Origin: an uncultured Prevotellaceae bacterium
Lineage (GTDB): Bacteria; Bacteroidota; Bacteroidia; Bacteroidales; Bacteroidaceae
NCBI GenBank assembly: GCA_900316285.1
Contig: ONCG01000022.1
Span: 44,789-108,788, forward strand
Reading direction: 5' to 3'
Length of the DNA stretch: 64,000 nucleotides
Position numbers and translations under genes: made by a program. The notes under the pieces are model-generated. The model was not told the DNA's origin. It saw only the letters and a program-made list of their open reading frames with translations, and searched no databases. Each line of letters begins with the position of its first letter. Position 1 is the stretch's first letter. This document shows positions 45,822-54,034 of this stretch, piece by piece.

Positions 45822-47231
45822 TTATTGCTCGTTTGTAGCACCCGTTTCTTCGGCTTTCGGCTCCGCGTCTTTTTTCCGTTTCATCCTGAGTCGTCTGCGA
45901 CGGAACCACTTCGTCCAAGCCCATGTGCGGTCGGCAAGGGTGAGGATGGCCAACGGCAGCACAAACCATAATAGGATGGTGGCGATTTTGCGCGGGGTGC
46001 TATCAGCAGGCTGGTGGCCGATGGGCAGCTGTTCGAGCGTCTTTGCCGACTGTGCCGGCGTGATGTGTGGCAGGTCGTTGTGGCTCCACTTGCCGATGAC
46101 GGTGCCTGCCTTCAGTAACACCAAGCCTGGATTCGAACGGATGATGGTCTTCAGCGTGGTCTCGTCGGTGGTGCAGAACGAGTACTCGGCACCCGTCAGC
46201 TCTATCCATCGTTCGATGGCCTCGTTGGCAGAGGCGGTGAGGCAGTAGAACGGATAATTGTGTTCCTCAGCATACTCGTACACCTGGTCGATGTCGCCGA
46301 AGTTCGAGTCGTCGGCCTTCTCCAGATGTGGCGAGCACAGCAGGAATGTGTAGCCGGGGTTCGAAAGCACCTGGTCGGTGATGTCGAGTTCCTCTGCATC
46401 TTCCTCGTCGGCAGGCTCTCCAGTTGCTGCGCCATTAGCCGATGCTTTCGAGTACTGCGGATTCAGCACGATGGAGAAATCGTGGATGGGTGGCACATAG
46501 CCTTTTTCTGTCTGTACGGTCTTCGAATCGATGAAGGTCCAGGTGGAGTCTGGATAGTTGTCGAGAGTGAATTCTTGCCGCTGGCCGTCCTTCTCCATGA
46601 TGAATGTTGTTTCGAACTTCGGCTGCGGTGCCCCTTCGGGAATCTCCATTCCCTTGCTAATGTTTGCACCAAGGTGGTAGGGACGGAAGTCGAAGGGCGG
46701 CAGCGTGTAGAGACTCCACAGGCTGGAGACGACGATGAAGATGATGGTGTAATTGATGACAATCCATTGGTTCGACTCCGAGATGAAGCGCACCATCTTC
46801 ATGGGCCGCCACGCCACCACTGCAGCACATGCCAGCAGTACGAGGTTCTTCAGCAGCGTCTGTCCGTTGGTGAGCTTCAGCGCATCGCCAAAGCAACCGC
46901 AGTCCTCGATGGGGTTGGCGATGTAGAGCCACAGTGTGACCAGTGTCATCACCGCCAGAAAGGCCAGTGTCAGTCGTGTTGTCAGCCTTCGCTGAATGGC
47001 GAAGAGCAAGAAGATTCCCAGGCAAAACTCCACGGCCGAGAGCGCCACCGATCCTGCCAGCGTCAGCCAGTCGGGGGCCAGCGCCGACAGTCCTGCTGCC
47101 GTTGCATAGTCGTGCAGTTTGTACTGTGTGCCCAGCGGGTCTATCGCCTTCACGTAGCCCGAGAAGATGAATACCACCGCCAGCACCAGCCTGCAGATAT
47201 TAATCAGAATGTTTTTAATAGAAAGTTTCAC
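45822..47231 (-). CDS. DoxX/MauE-like membrane protein with thioredoxin-like C-terminus
   Basis: 469 residues starting at GTG 47231-47229; no in-frame ATG is close. The N-terminal 150 residues have four membrane helices of the DoxX/MauE type (ICRLVLAVVFIFSGYVKAIDP, LSAVEFCLGIFLLF, FLAVMTLVTLWLYIANPIEDCGCFGD). A fifth helix follows (YTIIFIVVSSLWSLYTL), then a periplasmic part with a thioredoxin-like pattern (FLLCSPHLEKADDSN), a last helix (IATILLWFVLPLAILTL) and a basic tail. It is the Bacteroidetes family typified by BT_3928, which sits beside tpiA. A redox role is possible. The Cys pair in GCGCFGD is kept. A five-codon ORF overlaps the start. Confidence 0.8.
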   Translation of the reverse strand: MKLSIKNILINICRLVLAVVFIFSGYVKAIDPLGTQYKLHDYATAAGLSALAPDWLTLAGSVALSAVEFCLGIFLLFAIQRRLTTRLTLAFLAVMTLVTLWLYIANPIEDCGCFGDALKLTNGQTLLKNLVLLACAAVVAWRPMKMVRFISESNQWIVINYTIIFIVVSSLWSLYTLPPFDFRPYHLGANISKGMEIPEGAPQPKFETTFIMEKDGQRQEFTLDNYPDSTWTFIDSKTVQTEKGYVPPIHDFSIVLNPQYSKASANGAATGEPADEEDAEELDITDQVLSNPGYTFLLCSPHLEKADDSNFGDIDQVYEYAEEHNYPFYCLTASANEAIERWIELTGAEYSFCTTDETTLKTIIRSNPGLVLLKAGTVIGKWSHNDLPHITPAQSAKTLEQLPIGHQPADSTPRKIATILLWFVLPLAILTLADRTWAWTKWFRRRRLRMKRKKDAEPKAEETGATNEQ

Positions 47232-47248
47232 TATTCAATAATTTTCAT
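47231..47248 (-). other. Five-codon upstream ORF overlapping the DoxX-like start
   Basis: ATG AAA ATT ATT GAA TAG; the last G of TAG is the first base of the GTG start (TAGTG overlap). This arrangement allows termination-reinitiation coupling. Confidence 0.35.
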
Positions 47249-47299
47249 ATTTATGGCCTGAAAGGCTAGCTTACATCCAGTTGTTTTATTGTCCTCTAC

Positions 47300-47948
47300 G
47301 GCCTGAAAGGCCAACGAGCTCTTAGCCCAGGGCAACGCCCTGGGTATAATCGCCCGTTTAAATATCGCCCTGTAAGGGCAAAAGCGTTAATCTGTAAAAA
47401 TATATCTCTCATCATATTCCACATGATACAGCTTTAAAAATTTTATGTATTCGTCATGAAATGACACCTTCTTATGATGTTCCTTCTGGCTTTTTACATA
47501 TTCAATGGTCTTATCAACAACAGACTGGCTCACGGAGAAAACGGCATATCCACCTTGCCACTCAAATAGTTGATAATATGGGTCGATAGTTTTTATCCAC
47601 CTGCTACTGTTGCGTTTAAGCTCTTCAACAAGGTGCGAGACAGTCTCATTTCTAGAAAGCAGACATAATACATGGACATGATCTGCCACGCCTCCGATTC
47701 GGATAGCTTGGCAACCCGTCGAATTGACAAGTTGTCCTATATAGCTATGCAACCGATCCCAATGGTCTTCTTTTATCGTAGGACTTGTCGATTTGATATG
47801 GAAGACAATGTGCAGATAGATTTTTCCAAGTGATTGAGACATGATTCAGGTGTTGGGATAATGGCTTTTGCCCTTACAGGGCGGATATTTGTTTCCCACT
47901 TGTACCCAGGGCGTTGCCCTGGGCTGTGAGCTGTTGGCCTTTCAGGCC
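47300..47948. mobile_element. RAYT element: Y1 transposase between mirrored REP hairpins
   Basis: Left hairpins GGCCTGAAAGGCC (47300-47312), CCCAGGGCAACGCCCTGGG (47326-47344), CGCCCTGTAAGGGCAAAAG (47366-47384). Right mirror copies at 47865-47883, 47905-47923 and 47936-47948. The transposase gene fills the middle. A partial extra hairpin (GGCCTGAAAGGCT) is at 47253. The element separates the DUF1599 and DoxX-like genes. Confidence 0.88.
47387..47842 (-). CDS. REP-associated tyrosine (Y1) transposase, IS200-like (RAYT)
   Basis: 151 residues, the length of the single-domain Y1/HUH family. N-terminal KIYLHIVFHIKS, metal-binding HUH motif H55-V-H57 in ADHVHVLCLL, the SHLVEELKRNSSRWI helix, GGYAVFSVSQS, and the catalytic Tyr Y115 in IEYVKSQKEHHKK. 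Such enzymes nick single-stranded REP hairpins and are thought to spread them. The flanking hairpins are its likely substrate, as shown by their recurrence at 35100 and 63084. The frame is intact. Confidence 0.9.
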   Translation of the reverse strand: MSQSLGKIYLHIVFHIKSTSPTIKEDHWDRLHSYIGQLVNSTGCQAIRIGGVADHVHVLCLLSRNETVSHLVEELKRNSSRWIKTIDPYYQLFEWQGGYAVFSVSQSVVDKTIEYVKSQKEHHKKVSFHDEYIKFLKLYHVEYDERYIFTD

Positions 47949-48045
47949 GATTATTTTATACAACACAAATCATAATTATCAATTGTTCGCTCGGCTATGC
48001 CGCTTTCAGAGCGACAACGGGGAAAGAATTGTAAATTATTAATTA

Positions 48046-48636
48046 TCAATTATCAATTGTGCCTTCCTCTCCCAGCTTGATGCACCCGAACACGGCGTAG
48101 TTGATGATATCCATGTAGTTCGCGTCGATTCCCTCGCTGACAAGTGTCTGGCCGCCCAGGTCCTCAATCTCTTTGATGCGCTGCAGCTTTGTCAAGATGA
48201 AATCGGTGTAGGAGCTCACACGCATGCCGCGCCACGCCTCGTCGTAGTCGTGGTTCTTCTTCAGCATCAGCTCCAGTGCCTCCTGTGCGTGGCGGTCGTA
48301 GGCGGCCAGCGCTTCGTCGGGCGACATGTCCACCTCGTCGACGTAGCCCAGCTCCAGCTGCACCAGTCCGACGATGCCGTAGTTGATGAGCGCGATGAAC
48401 TCCGGGCGGATGCCTTCGCCCACCTTCGACACCTTCTTCACCTCCAGCGAGCGTATGCGCTTTGCCTTGATGAACAGCTGGTCGGTGAGCGACGACGGAC
48501 GCAGGATGCGCCACGAGGCACCATAGTCGTGCAGTTTCTTTGCAAACAGCGATCGGCACTCAGCCATCACGCTGTGGAATTGTTGCTCTGTTCTGCCCCC
48601 TAAAATAGGGGGTTGGGGGTCTTGTGGTTTATTCAT
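48046..48636 (-). CDS. DUF1599 (nucleotide-modification-associated domain) protein
   Basis: 196 residues. Two copies of the DUF1599 unit: FAKKLHDYGASWRILRPSSLTDQLFIKAKRIRSLE (about 31-65) and LKKNHDYDEAWRGMRVSSYTDFILTKLQRIKEIE (about 115-150), each followed by an 'EFIALINYGIVGLVQLE'-type helix. The K.HDYG.AWR motif gives an all-alpha, MazG-like nucleotide-binding appearance; activity is not established. The N-terminal DPQPPILGG is encoded by a C-rich palindrome (48595-48624). It stands upstream of the DoxX-like - tpiA - SPOR - folE row, now cut off by the RAYT element. Confidence 0.82.
   Translation of the reverse strand: MNKPQDPQPPILGGRTEQQFHSVMAECRSLFAKKLHDYGASWRILRPSSLTDQLFIKAKRIRSLEVKKVSKVGEGIRPEFIALINYGIVGLVQLELGYVDEVDMSPDEALAAYDRHAQEALELMLKKNHDYDEAWRGMRVSSYTDFILTKLQRIKEIEDLGGQTLVSEGIDANYMDIINYAVFGCIKLGEEGTIDN
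48595..48624 (-). repeat. C-rich palindrome in the 5' coding end of the DUF1599 gene
   Basis: On the coding strand, AAGACCCCCAACCCC then CTATTTTAGGGGGCAGAA. Encodes the added N-terminal DPQPPILGG residues in frame. Confidence 0.7.
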
Positions 48637-48692
48637 AATTGTCTATTTTATCCTTCTTGATTGAAAGGCAGAGTCTTTCAGTTACTTATTAC

Positions 48693-49121
48693 TCACTCCC
48701 TATTTTGCGGGCTTTCTTCCATTCGTTTCCTGATGATGCGCACCTCGCCGATAAGCGCTTCGTAGCGCACCTGCAGTGAGTCCTTCTTCACGCCGAGCAT
48801 GTTTCGTTCATAGATGCGGGTCTCGGCCTGCATCTGTGCTGTCACCGCCTGCAAGGCAGAGTCGGTGAGGGCGATGTCTTGCTGCGCAGCCTTCAGCGAT
48901 GCCTCCTGCCAGATGCGCAAGGCGCGCTGCCGTTCGGCAATGGCCTTTGGATACCGCACTCGCAATAGTTTGATGGAGTCGAGTGCCGCATTGTAATTGC
49001 CTTGCTCGTAGAGTTGTTCAATCTCGGCGAGCATGGTTGCAGCGCCATCATCTTTCTTCTGTTCACAGCTTGTTGCCGTCAGCATCGCTACGACGGCAGC
49101 GATAACGATGTACTTATTCAT
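48693..49121 (-). CDS. Lipoprotein with helical, coiled-coil body
   Basis: 142 residues. Lipobox TATSC in MNKYIVIAAVVAMLTATSC, then EQKKDDG. The rest is almost all helix, with one TPR-like pair (IEQLYEQGNYNAALDSIKLLRVRYPKAI) and a coiled-coil-like segment to the end. Bacteroides has a similar gene at this place next to the DUF1599 gene. The TAACTTTG box ends only 4 nt before the ATG, so the mRNA may be leaderless or begin a base or two from the start. Function unknown. Confidence 0.75.
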   Translation of the reverse strand: MNKYIVIAAVVAMLTATSCEQKKDDGAATMLAEIEQLYEQGNYNAALDSIKLLRVRYPKAIAERQRALRIWQEASLKAAQQDIALTDSALQAVTAQMQAETRIYERNMLGVKKDSLQVRYEALIGEVRIIRKRMEESPQNRE

Positions 49122-49125
49122 GCTG

Positions 49126-49157
49126 CAAAGTTACGAATAAGTGAGCGAAATGCAAAA
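49126..49157 (-). promoter_or_regulatory. Promoter of the 49121 lipoprotein gene (portable block, copy b)
   Basis: TTTTG, 19 nt (CATTTCGCTCACTTATTCG), TAACTTTG. Identical over 33 nt, including one base after it, to the block at 52182-52213 in front of the nucleotidyltransferase gene. Confidence 0.8.
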
Positions 49158-49211
49158 AGAATTACAGTTTTTTTTATCCCGCGTTCTTCCCCCGCTTTGC
49201 TCTGCTGGAAA

Positions 49212-49285
49212 TGTAGGGACGCGGCGTGCCGCGTTGTTGGAGCAAGAAAGCTTAATCCAGAAACGCGGCACGCCGCGTCCCTACA
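49212..49285. repeat. 74-bp palindromic MITE-like repeat (copy 2)
   Basis: TGTAGGGACGCGGCGTGCCG at the left and its inverse at the right. Same length, ends and centre words (TGGAG, AAAGCTTAAT) as 21896-21969. Confidence 0.85.
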
Positions 49286-49432
49286 TGTGAAAAGCATATA
49301 GCTCACTTGATAAATGTGCAAGGTGCAACTCTTTCCTGCCCTTTGTGCCTTGCTTAATTGACCCTCTTTGTTTCATTTTGTCCAGAAAAGCGTAAATTTT
49401 CTTTCGTTTTGAAAAGAAATGAGGCGATAATG

Positions 49433-49463
49433 TTTGTGATTATTATTATTTTTTGTATCTTTG
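49433..49463 (+). promoter_or_regulatory. Promoter of the XRE/cupin operon
   Basis: TTTG at 49433-49436, 19 nt, TATCTTTG at 49456-49463; 59 nt before the ATG. Confidence 0.75.
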
Positions 49464-49522
49464 CACCCGAAAAAGATTAGTGATAACGAACAATTACACG
49501 ACAAATTTCAGTTTTATCAGTT

Positions 49523-50110
49523 ATGATTATGTCAAATGACCATTCCGTTATTGGATTAAAAATCAGAGGAATCAGAGAAACCAAAAACATTTCTATCGAA
49601 GAAGTGGCAGAGCGTAGCGGCCTGTCGACAGAGCAGATTGTGAGTATCGAGAACGATGAGAATCTGCCTTCGCTCGGACCTCTTATTAAAATAGCGCGCG
49701 CGTTAGGTGTGCGCCTGGGGACGTTCCTCGACGACAACGATGAGCTCGGTCCCGCCGTGTCGCGTGCCGACGAGCGTGCTGGTAGTAGCATCAGTTTCTC
49801 GAACGATGCCGCCGATGCGCGCCGCCACATGGAGTATCATCCTCTGGCAAAGCATAAGACGGGCCGCCATATGGAGCCGTTCATCGTTGACATCCATCCG
49901 TGTGAGAATGCCGACTTCGCTCCTTCTGAACACGAAGGCGAGGAGTTCATCTACGTGATGGAGGGCGAGGTGGAAATAGACTATGGCAAGAAGAAGTATA
50001 TCCTGCGCGAGGGCGACAGCATCTTCTACGACTCCATCGTGAAGCACCATGTGCACGGTGCCTATGGTAAGCCGGCAAAGATTCTTGCAGTGGTGTATAT
50101 TCCGGCATAA
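49523..50110 (+). CDS. XRE-family HTH / cupin transcriptional regulator
   Basis: 195 residues. N-terminal XRE helix-turn-helix ([33 protein letters not shown]). C-terminal cupin with [20 protein letters not shown] and [15 protein letters not shown] carrying the His/Glu ligand positions. This HTH-cupin layout senses a small molecule. It is followed after 83 nt by an acyl-CoA synthetase, and this pair is conserved in Bacteroidales, so control of fatty-acid activation is the natural inference. The start could also be the Met at 49529. Confidence 0.88.
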   Translation: MIMSNDHSVIGLKIRGIRETKNISIEEVAERSGLSTEQIVSIENDENLPSLGPLIKIARALGVRLGTFLDDNDELGPAVSRADERAGSSISFSNDAADARRHMEYHPLAKHKTGRHMEPFIVDIHPCENADFAPSEHEGEEFIYVMEGEVEIDYGKKKYILREGDSIFYDSIVKHHVHGAYGKPAKILAVVYIPA

Positions 50111-50192
50111 GCGAAGCCCTATAGTTTCTCCCCGGGAGGGGACACGAAGGCCAAAGGCCTGTCTCGATAGCAAAAAAATACAACCAGAAATT

Positions 50193-51851
50193 ATGAGTGA
50201 ACAACGTCTATATGAGCGCACACTGGGTCAGTGGCTTGAACACTGGGCAACGGTGGCGCCCGACAGGGAATATATTGTGTATAGCGACCGTGACCTGCGA
50301 TTCACGTGGGCCACGTTCAACGAACGTGTCGACAACCTTGCGAAAGGCCTGCTCGCCATCGGTGTGAAGAAGGGCTCGAACGTAGGCATTTGGGCTACGA
50401 ATGTGCCCGACTGGCTGACGTTCCTCTATGCTACGGCGAAAATAGGAGCGGTGCTGGTGACGGTGAACACGAACTACAAACAGGCGGAGCTGGAGTTCCT
50501 CTGCAAGGACTCCGACATGCATACGCTGTGTATCACCGACGGTACGTGGGAGTGCGACTACGTGGACATGACGTACAAAATGTTGCCGGAGCTGCGCGAC
50601 TGCGAGCGCGGCCACCTGGTGAGCGAGCGCTTCCCGTATATGAAGAACGTGGTGTACATCGGCATGGAGAAGCATCGCGGCATGTTCAACACCGCCGAGC
50701 TGTTGCTGCTGGGTCAGAACATCGACGATGAGGAACTGACTGAGGTGAAGAGCAAGGTGACTTGCCACGATGTGGTGAACATGCAGTACACGAGTGGCAC
50801 GACGGGCTTCCCGAAGGGTGTGATGCTCACGCATTACAACATCACCAACGATGGTTTCATCACAGGCGAGAACATGGCATTCACAGAGAAAGACAAGCTG
50901 TGCGTGTGCGTACCTTTGTTCCATTGCTTCGGCGTGGTGCTGGCCACGATGAACTGCCTCACCCACGGCTGTACGCAGGTGATGGTGGAGAAGTTTGACC
51001 CGCTTGTGGTACTGGCATCGGTGCACAAGGAGCGCTGCACGGCTCTCTATGGTGTGCCCACGATGTTCATTGCAGAGTTGAACCATCCGATGTTCCCGAT
51101 GTTCGACATGTCGTCGCTGCGCACGGGCATCATGGCAGGTTCGCTGTGTCCGGTGGAGCTGATGAAGGAGGTGTCTGACAAGATGTTTATGACCATCACC
51201 AGCGTGTATGGCCTTACGGAGAGCTCGCCTGGAATGACGCAATCGAACATCAACGATACGTTCGAGCAGCGTTGTACCACCGTGGGCCGCGACTTCCCCT
51301 TCGTGGAGGTGAAGGTGCTCGACCCTGAGACCGGTGAGGAATGTCCCGTGGGTGTGCAAGGCGAGATGTGCTGTCGTGGTTTCAACGTGATGAAGGGCTA
51401 TTACAAGAATCCTCAGGCCACAGCAGAGGTCATCGACAAGAACGGTTTCCTGCATAGCGGCGACCTCGGCGTGAAGGACGAGCAGGGCTACTATCGCATC
51501 ACCGGTCGCATCAAGGATATGATTATCCGTGGCGGTGAGAATGTCTATCCGCGCGAGATAGAGGAGTTCCTCTACCACATGCCTGGCATCAAGGATGTAC
51601 AGGTAGCGGCGGTGCCGTCGAAGAAATATGGCGAGGAGGTGGGTGCGTTCATCATCCTGCACGAGGGCGTGACGATGCAACCGGAGGACGTCAGAGACTT
51701 CTGCCGAGGAAAGATTGCCCGCTACAAGACGCCGAAATATGTGTTCTTCGTCGATTCGTTCCCGTTGACAGGATCGGGCAAGATACAGAAATTCAAACTC
51801 AAGGAGCTCAGCCTGCAGCTTTGCGAGAAGATGGGGATAGAGGTCATCTAA
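50193..51851 (+). CDS. Acyl-CoA synthetase (AMP-binding, FadD-like)
   Basis: 552 residues from ATG 50193; the reading frame upstream overlaps the cupin gene. ANL-family motifs: [16 protein letters not shown] (P-loop), [61 protein letters not shown] and the C-terminal catalytic Lys in [12 protein letters not shown]. It activates a fatty or other carboxylic acid to the CoA thioester by way of an acyl-AMP. The chain length is not predictable. The 83-nt gap to the XRE/cupin gene holds a small CCCGGGAGG hairpin. Confidence 0.88.
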   Translation: MSEQRLYERTLGQWLEHWATVAPDREYIVYSDRDLRFTWATFNERVDNLAKGLLAIGVKKGSNVGIWATNVPDWLTFLYATAKIGAVLVTVNTNYKQAELEFLCKDSDMHTLCITDGTWECDYVDMTYKMLPELRDCERGHLVSERFPYMKNVVYIGMEKHRGMFNTAELLLLGQNIDDEELTEVKSKVTCHDVVNMQYTSGTTGFPKGVMLTHYNITNDGFITGENMAFTEKDKLCVCVPLFHCFGVVLATMNCLTHGCTQVMVEKFDPLVVLASVHKERCTALYGVPTMFIAELNHPMFPMFDMSSLRTGIMAGSLCPVELMKEVSDKMFMTITSVYGLTESSPGMTQSNINDTFEQRCTTVGRDFPFVEVKVLDPETGEECPVGVQGEMCCRGFNVMKGYYKNPQATAEVIDKNGFLHSGDLGVKDEQGYYRITGRIKDMIIRGGENVYPREIEEFLYHMPGIKDVQVAAVPSKKYGEEVGAFIILHEGVTMQPEDVRDFCRGKIARYKTPKYVFFVDSFPLTGSGKIQKFKLKELSLQLCEKMGIEVI

Positions 51852-51876
51852 CGCAGAGCATCTGTTCCTTCATTTG

Positions 51877-51918
51877 CGCAGAAAACCAATTCAGTTTTGG
51901 TTTTCTGCGTTTTTTTTC
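51877..51918 (+). terminator. Intrinsic terminator of the acyl-CoA synthetase operon
   Basis: CGCAGAAAACCAA ... TTGGTTTTCTGCG stem, then eight T. Confidence 0.9.
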
Positions 51919-52013
51919 GTCGCTTTGGCTCCGCCGAAGATACTTTCGTTCTTTCTCCGCTGCGCTTCGAAAGCGTCTCCTTCGTCGCCGAGCGCGGAAA
52001 AACTCAAATACAT

Positions 52014-52213
52014 TTGGTTTTTCGCTCACTTATTCGTAACTCTGCGATAAAAATCGCGAAGTTACTCCATCTCGGCATAAAAAAGAAACGAGTTTCTTTT
52101 GTTCTGCGCTCGATTTTTCGTAACTTTGGTTTCACCGAAATTACTTCCGTTCGGAAATGAAATCAAAAACTTTGGTTTTTGTTTTGCATTTCGCTCACTT
52201 ATTCGTAACTTTG
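52014..52213 (+). repeat. Serial copies of a promoter-bearing block
   Basis: TTCGCTCACTTATTCGTAAC with a degenerate box (TAACTCTG) at 52036-52043, TTTTTCGTAACTTTG at 52114-52128, and a full copy (TTTTG...TAACTTTG) at 52182-52213. The 51919-52234 gap contains nothing else but ACTTTGGTTTT-type repeats between the copies. Confidence 0.7.
52182..52213 (+). promoter_or_regulatory. Promoter of the nucleotidyltransferase gene (portable block, copy a)
   Basis: TTTTG, 19 nt, TAACTTTG at 52206-52213; 21 nt before the ATG at 52235. Confidence 0.8.
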
Positions 52214-52234
52214 CCGGCCGAAAGCAAAAAGACA

Positions 52235-53782
52235 ATGAAACTATATAGCGATCAGGAACTTGCAGAGATACTTGATCAGGACATTTTCCACCTGATAGGC
52301 AACTGCGCCGACGAACTCGGCGTGGAGTGCTATGTGGTGGGTGGCTACGTGCGCGACATCTTCCTCGAGCGTCCGTCGAAGGACATCGATGTGGTGGTTG
52401 TGGGAAGCGGCATTGAAGTGGCAAAGCTGCTGAAGAAGAAACTCGGCCGTAAGGCACATTTGAGTGTGTTCAAGAATTTCGGCACAGCGCAGGTGAAATC
52501 GGGGACTCTCGAAGTGGAATTCGTCGGTGCCCGTAAGGAAAGCTACAGCCACGACTCGCGAAAGCCTATCGTGGAGAACGGTACGCTGGAAGACGACCAG
52601 AACCGCCGTGACTTCACCATTAACGCAATGGCCATCTGCCTGAATAAAGATCGTTTTGGCGAACTCGTTGACCCCTTCGATGGCATCTACGACTTGGAAG
52701 ATGGCATCATTCGCACGCCACTCGATCCCGACATCACCTTCAGCGATGACCCGTTGCGCATGATGCGTTGTGTGCGCTTCGCCACCCAGCTGGGTTTCTA
52801 CATCGACGATGACACCTTTGAGGCGCTGTCGCGGAATGCCGAGCGACTGAAGATCATCAGTGGTGAGCGCATTCAGGACGAACTGAACAAGATCATCATG
52901 GCTCCGCATCCCAGTACGGGCTTCGACTACCTCTACCGCTCAGGTCTCTTGCAACTCATCTTGCCCGAGCTCACCGCTCTCGACGATGTGCAGACCGTTG
53001 GTGGGCGCGCCCATAAAAACAACTATTATCACACGATGGAGGTGCTGGAGAATGTTATTAAACGACCCACCCCCCAACCCCTCCCTGTGAGGGAGGGGAG
53101 TGATTACTCTTCTCAGCAGTCGGGGCATTCTACTCCCCTCCCTCACAGGGAGGGGCAGGGGAGTGGGTCGTTGTGGTTGCGCTGGGCCGCCCTGTTGCAC
53201 GACATCGGGAAGATGAAGACGCGGCGCTGGGAGCCGGGTACGGGTTGGACGTTCCACAACCACAACTATGTGGGTGCGAAGATGGTGCCGCAGATTTTCC
53301 GCAGGCTGAAACTGCCGATGGATGCAAAGATGAAATATGTGGAGAAGCTCGTCGACTTGCACATGCGACCCATCGTGATTGCCGATGAGGAAGTCACCGA
53401 CTCGGCCGTGCGACGTCTGTTGAACGATGCCGGCGACGACATTGATGACCTGATGACGCTTTGCGAGGCCGACATCACATCGAAGAACTCACAACGCAAG
53501 CAGCGATTCCTGCAGAACTTCCAGACGGTGCGCGAGAAACTTGCCGACCTGAAGGAACGCGACTACAAACGTCTGCTGCAGCCCGTCATCGATGGAAATG
53601 AAATCATGGAGATGTTCCATCTGCAACCTTCTCGCGAAGTAGGAACGCTGAAGCAGACACTGAAAGATGCCGTGCTAGATAATCGCGTGCCCAACGAGCG
53701 TGAACCCCTCATGCAGCTACTCATGGAGAAGGCCAAAGAGATGGGACTGGTTTCAAAGGACTCGGCTCTGCCGCTTTCGTAG
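52235..53782 (+). CDS. cca: CCA-adding / polyA-polymerase-type nucleotidyltransferase with HD domain
   Basis: 515 residues from ATG 52235, 21 nt after the promoter; the upstream open frame crosses the promoter. VVGGYVRDIFLERPSKDIDVVVVG is the nucleotidyltransferase signature with the catalytic Asp pair. NRRDFTINAMAI, FDGIYDLEDGIIRT and DDPLRMMRCVRFATQLGF follow. The HD domain has LLHDIGKM (about 322). It is expected to add or repair the 3' CCA of tRNAs. About 37 residues before the HD motif (about 278-314, PTPQPLPVREG ... STPLPHREGQGSG) are encoded by an inverted pair of C-rich palindromes; relatives go straight from the Val-Leu-Glu-Asn helix to LWLRWAALLHDIGK. The reading frame is kept, so the protein probably tolerates the insert in a loop. 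Confidence 0.88.
   Translation: MKLYSDQELAEILDQDIFHLIGNCADELGVECYVVGGYVRDIFLERPSKDIDVVVVGSGIEVAKLLKKKLGRKAHLSVFKNFGTAQVKSGTLEVEFVGARKESYSHDSRKPIVENGTLEDDQNRRDFTINAMAICLNKDRFGELVDPFDGIYDLEDGIIRTPLDPDITFSDDPLRMMRCVRFATQLGFYIDDDTFEALSRNAERLKIISGERIQDELNKIIMAPHPSTGFDYLYRSGLLQLILPELTALDDVQTVGGRAHKNNYYHTMEVLENVIKRPTPQPLPVREGSDYSSQQSGHSTPLPHREGQGSGSLWLRWAALLHDIGKMKTRRWEPGTGWTFHNHNYVGAKMVPQIFRRLKLPMDAKMKYVEKLVDLHMRPIVIADEEVTDSAVRRLLNDAGDDIDDLMTLCEADITSKNSQRKQRFLQNFQTVREKLADLKERDYKRLLQPVIDGNEIMEMFHLQPSREVGTLKQTLKDAVLDNRVPNEREPLMQLLMEKAKEMGLVSKDSALPLS
53064..53170. repeat. In-frame inverted pair of C-rich palindromes in cca
   Basis: Left: CGACCCACCCCCCAACCCC, CTCCCTGTGAGGGAGG. Right: the mirror image ending GGGGAGTGGGTCG. 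The spacer between them is about 30 bp. It encodes about 37 residues. Confidence 0.9.
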
Positions 53783-53874
53783 CGAAGCGGAGAAAGAACA
53801 AGGTAACAAAGTAACAAGGTAACATTGTTGCAGAGTAATAAAGAGTATTCAGAACTATCACAGTCTATTAATAC

Positions 53875-53904
53875 AAAAGGGTCGCATACGTTTGTGACCC
53901 TTTT
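53875..53904. terminator. Bidirectional intrinsic terminator
   Basis: AAAAGGGTCGC ... GTGACCCTTTT between the convergent cca and Sel1 genes; T-runs on both strands. Confidence 0.75.
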
Positions 53905-54034
53905 GCATAGATATTTTGTTACCTCGTTCTTTCTCCACTCCGTTCCGAAAGCGGCAGAGCCGAGTCCTTCGTTACTTTGTTACCTTGTTCTTGCGCTCCG
54001 TAGGTGCTCAGGCGAGCAAGCTCGGAGTCCTTTG
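53905..54034. repeat. Dispersed 'GAAAGCGGCAGAGCCGAGTC / TTACTTTGTTACCTTG' repeats
   Basis: CCGAAAGCGGCAGAGCCGAG followed by TTACTTTGTTACCTTG, matching (inverted) the cca 3' end at 53760-53823; related words occur at 44780-44935 and 51940-51990. Confidence 0.6.
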
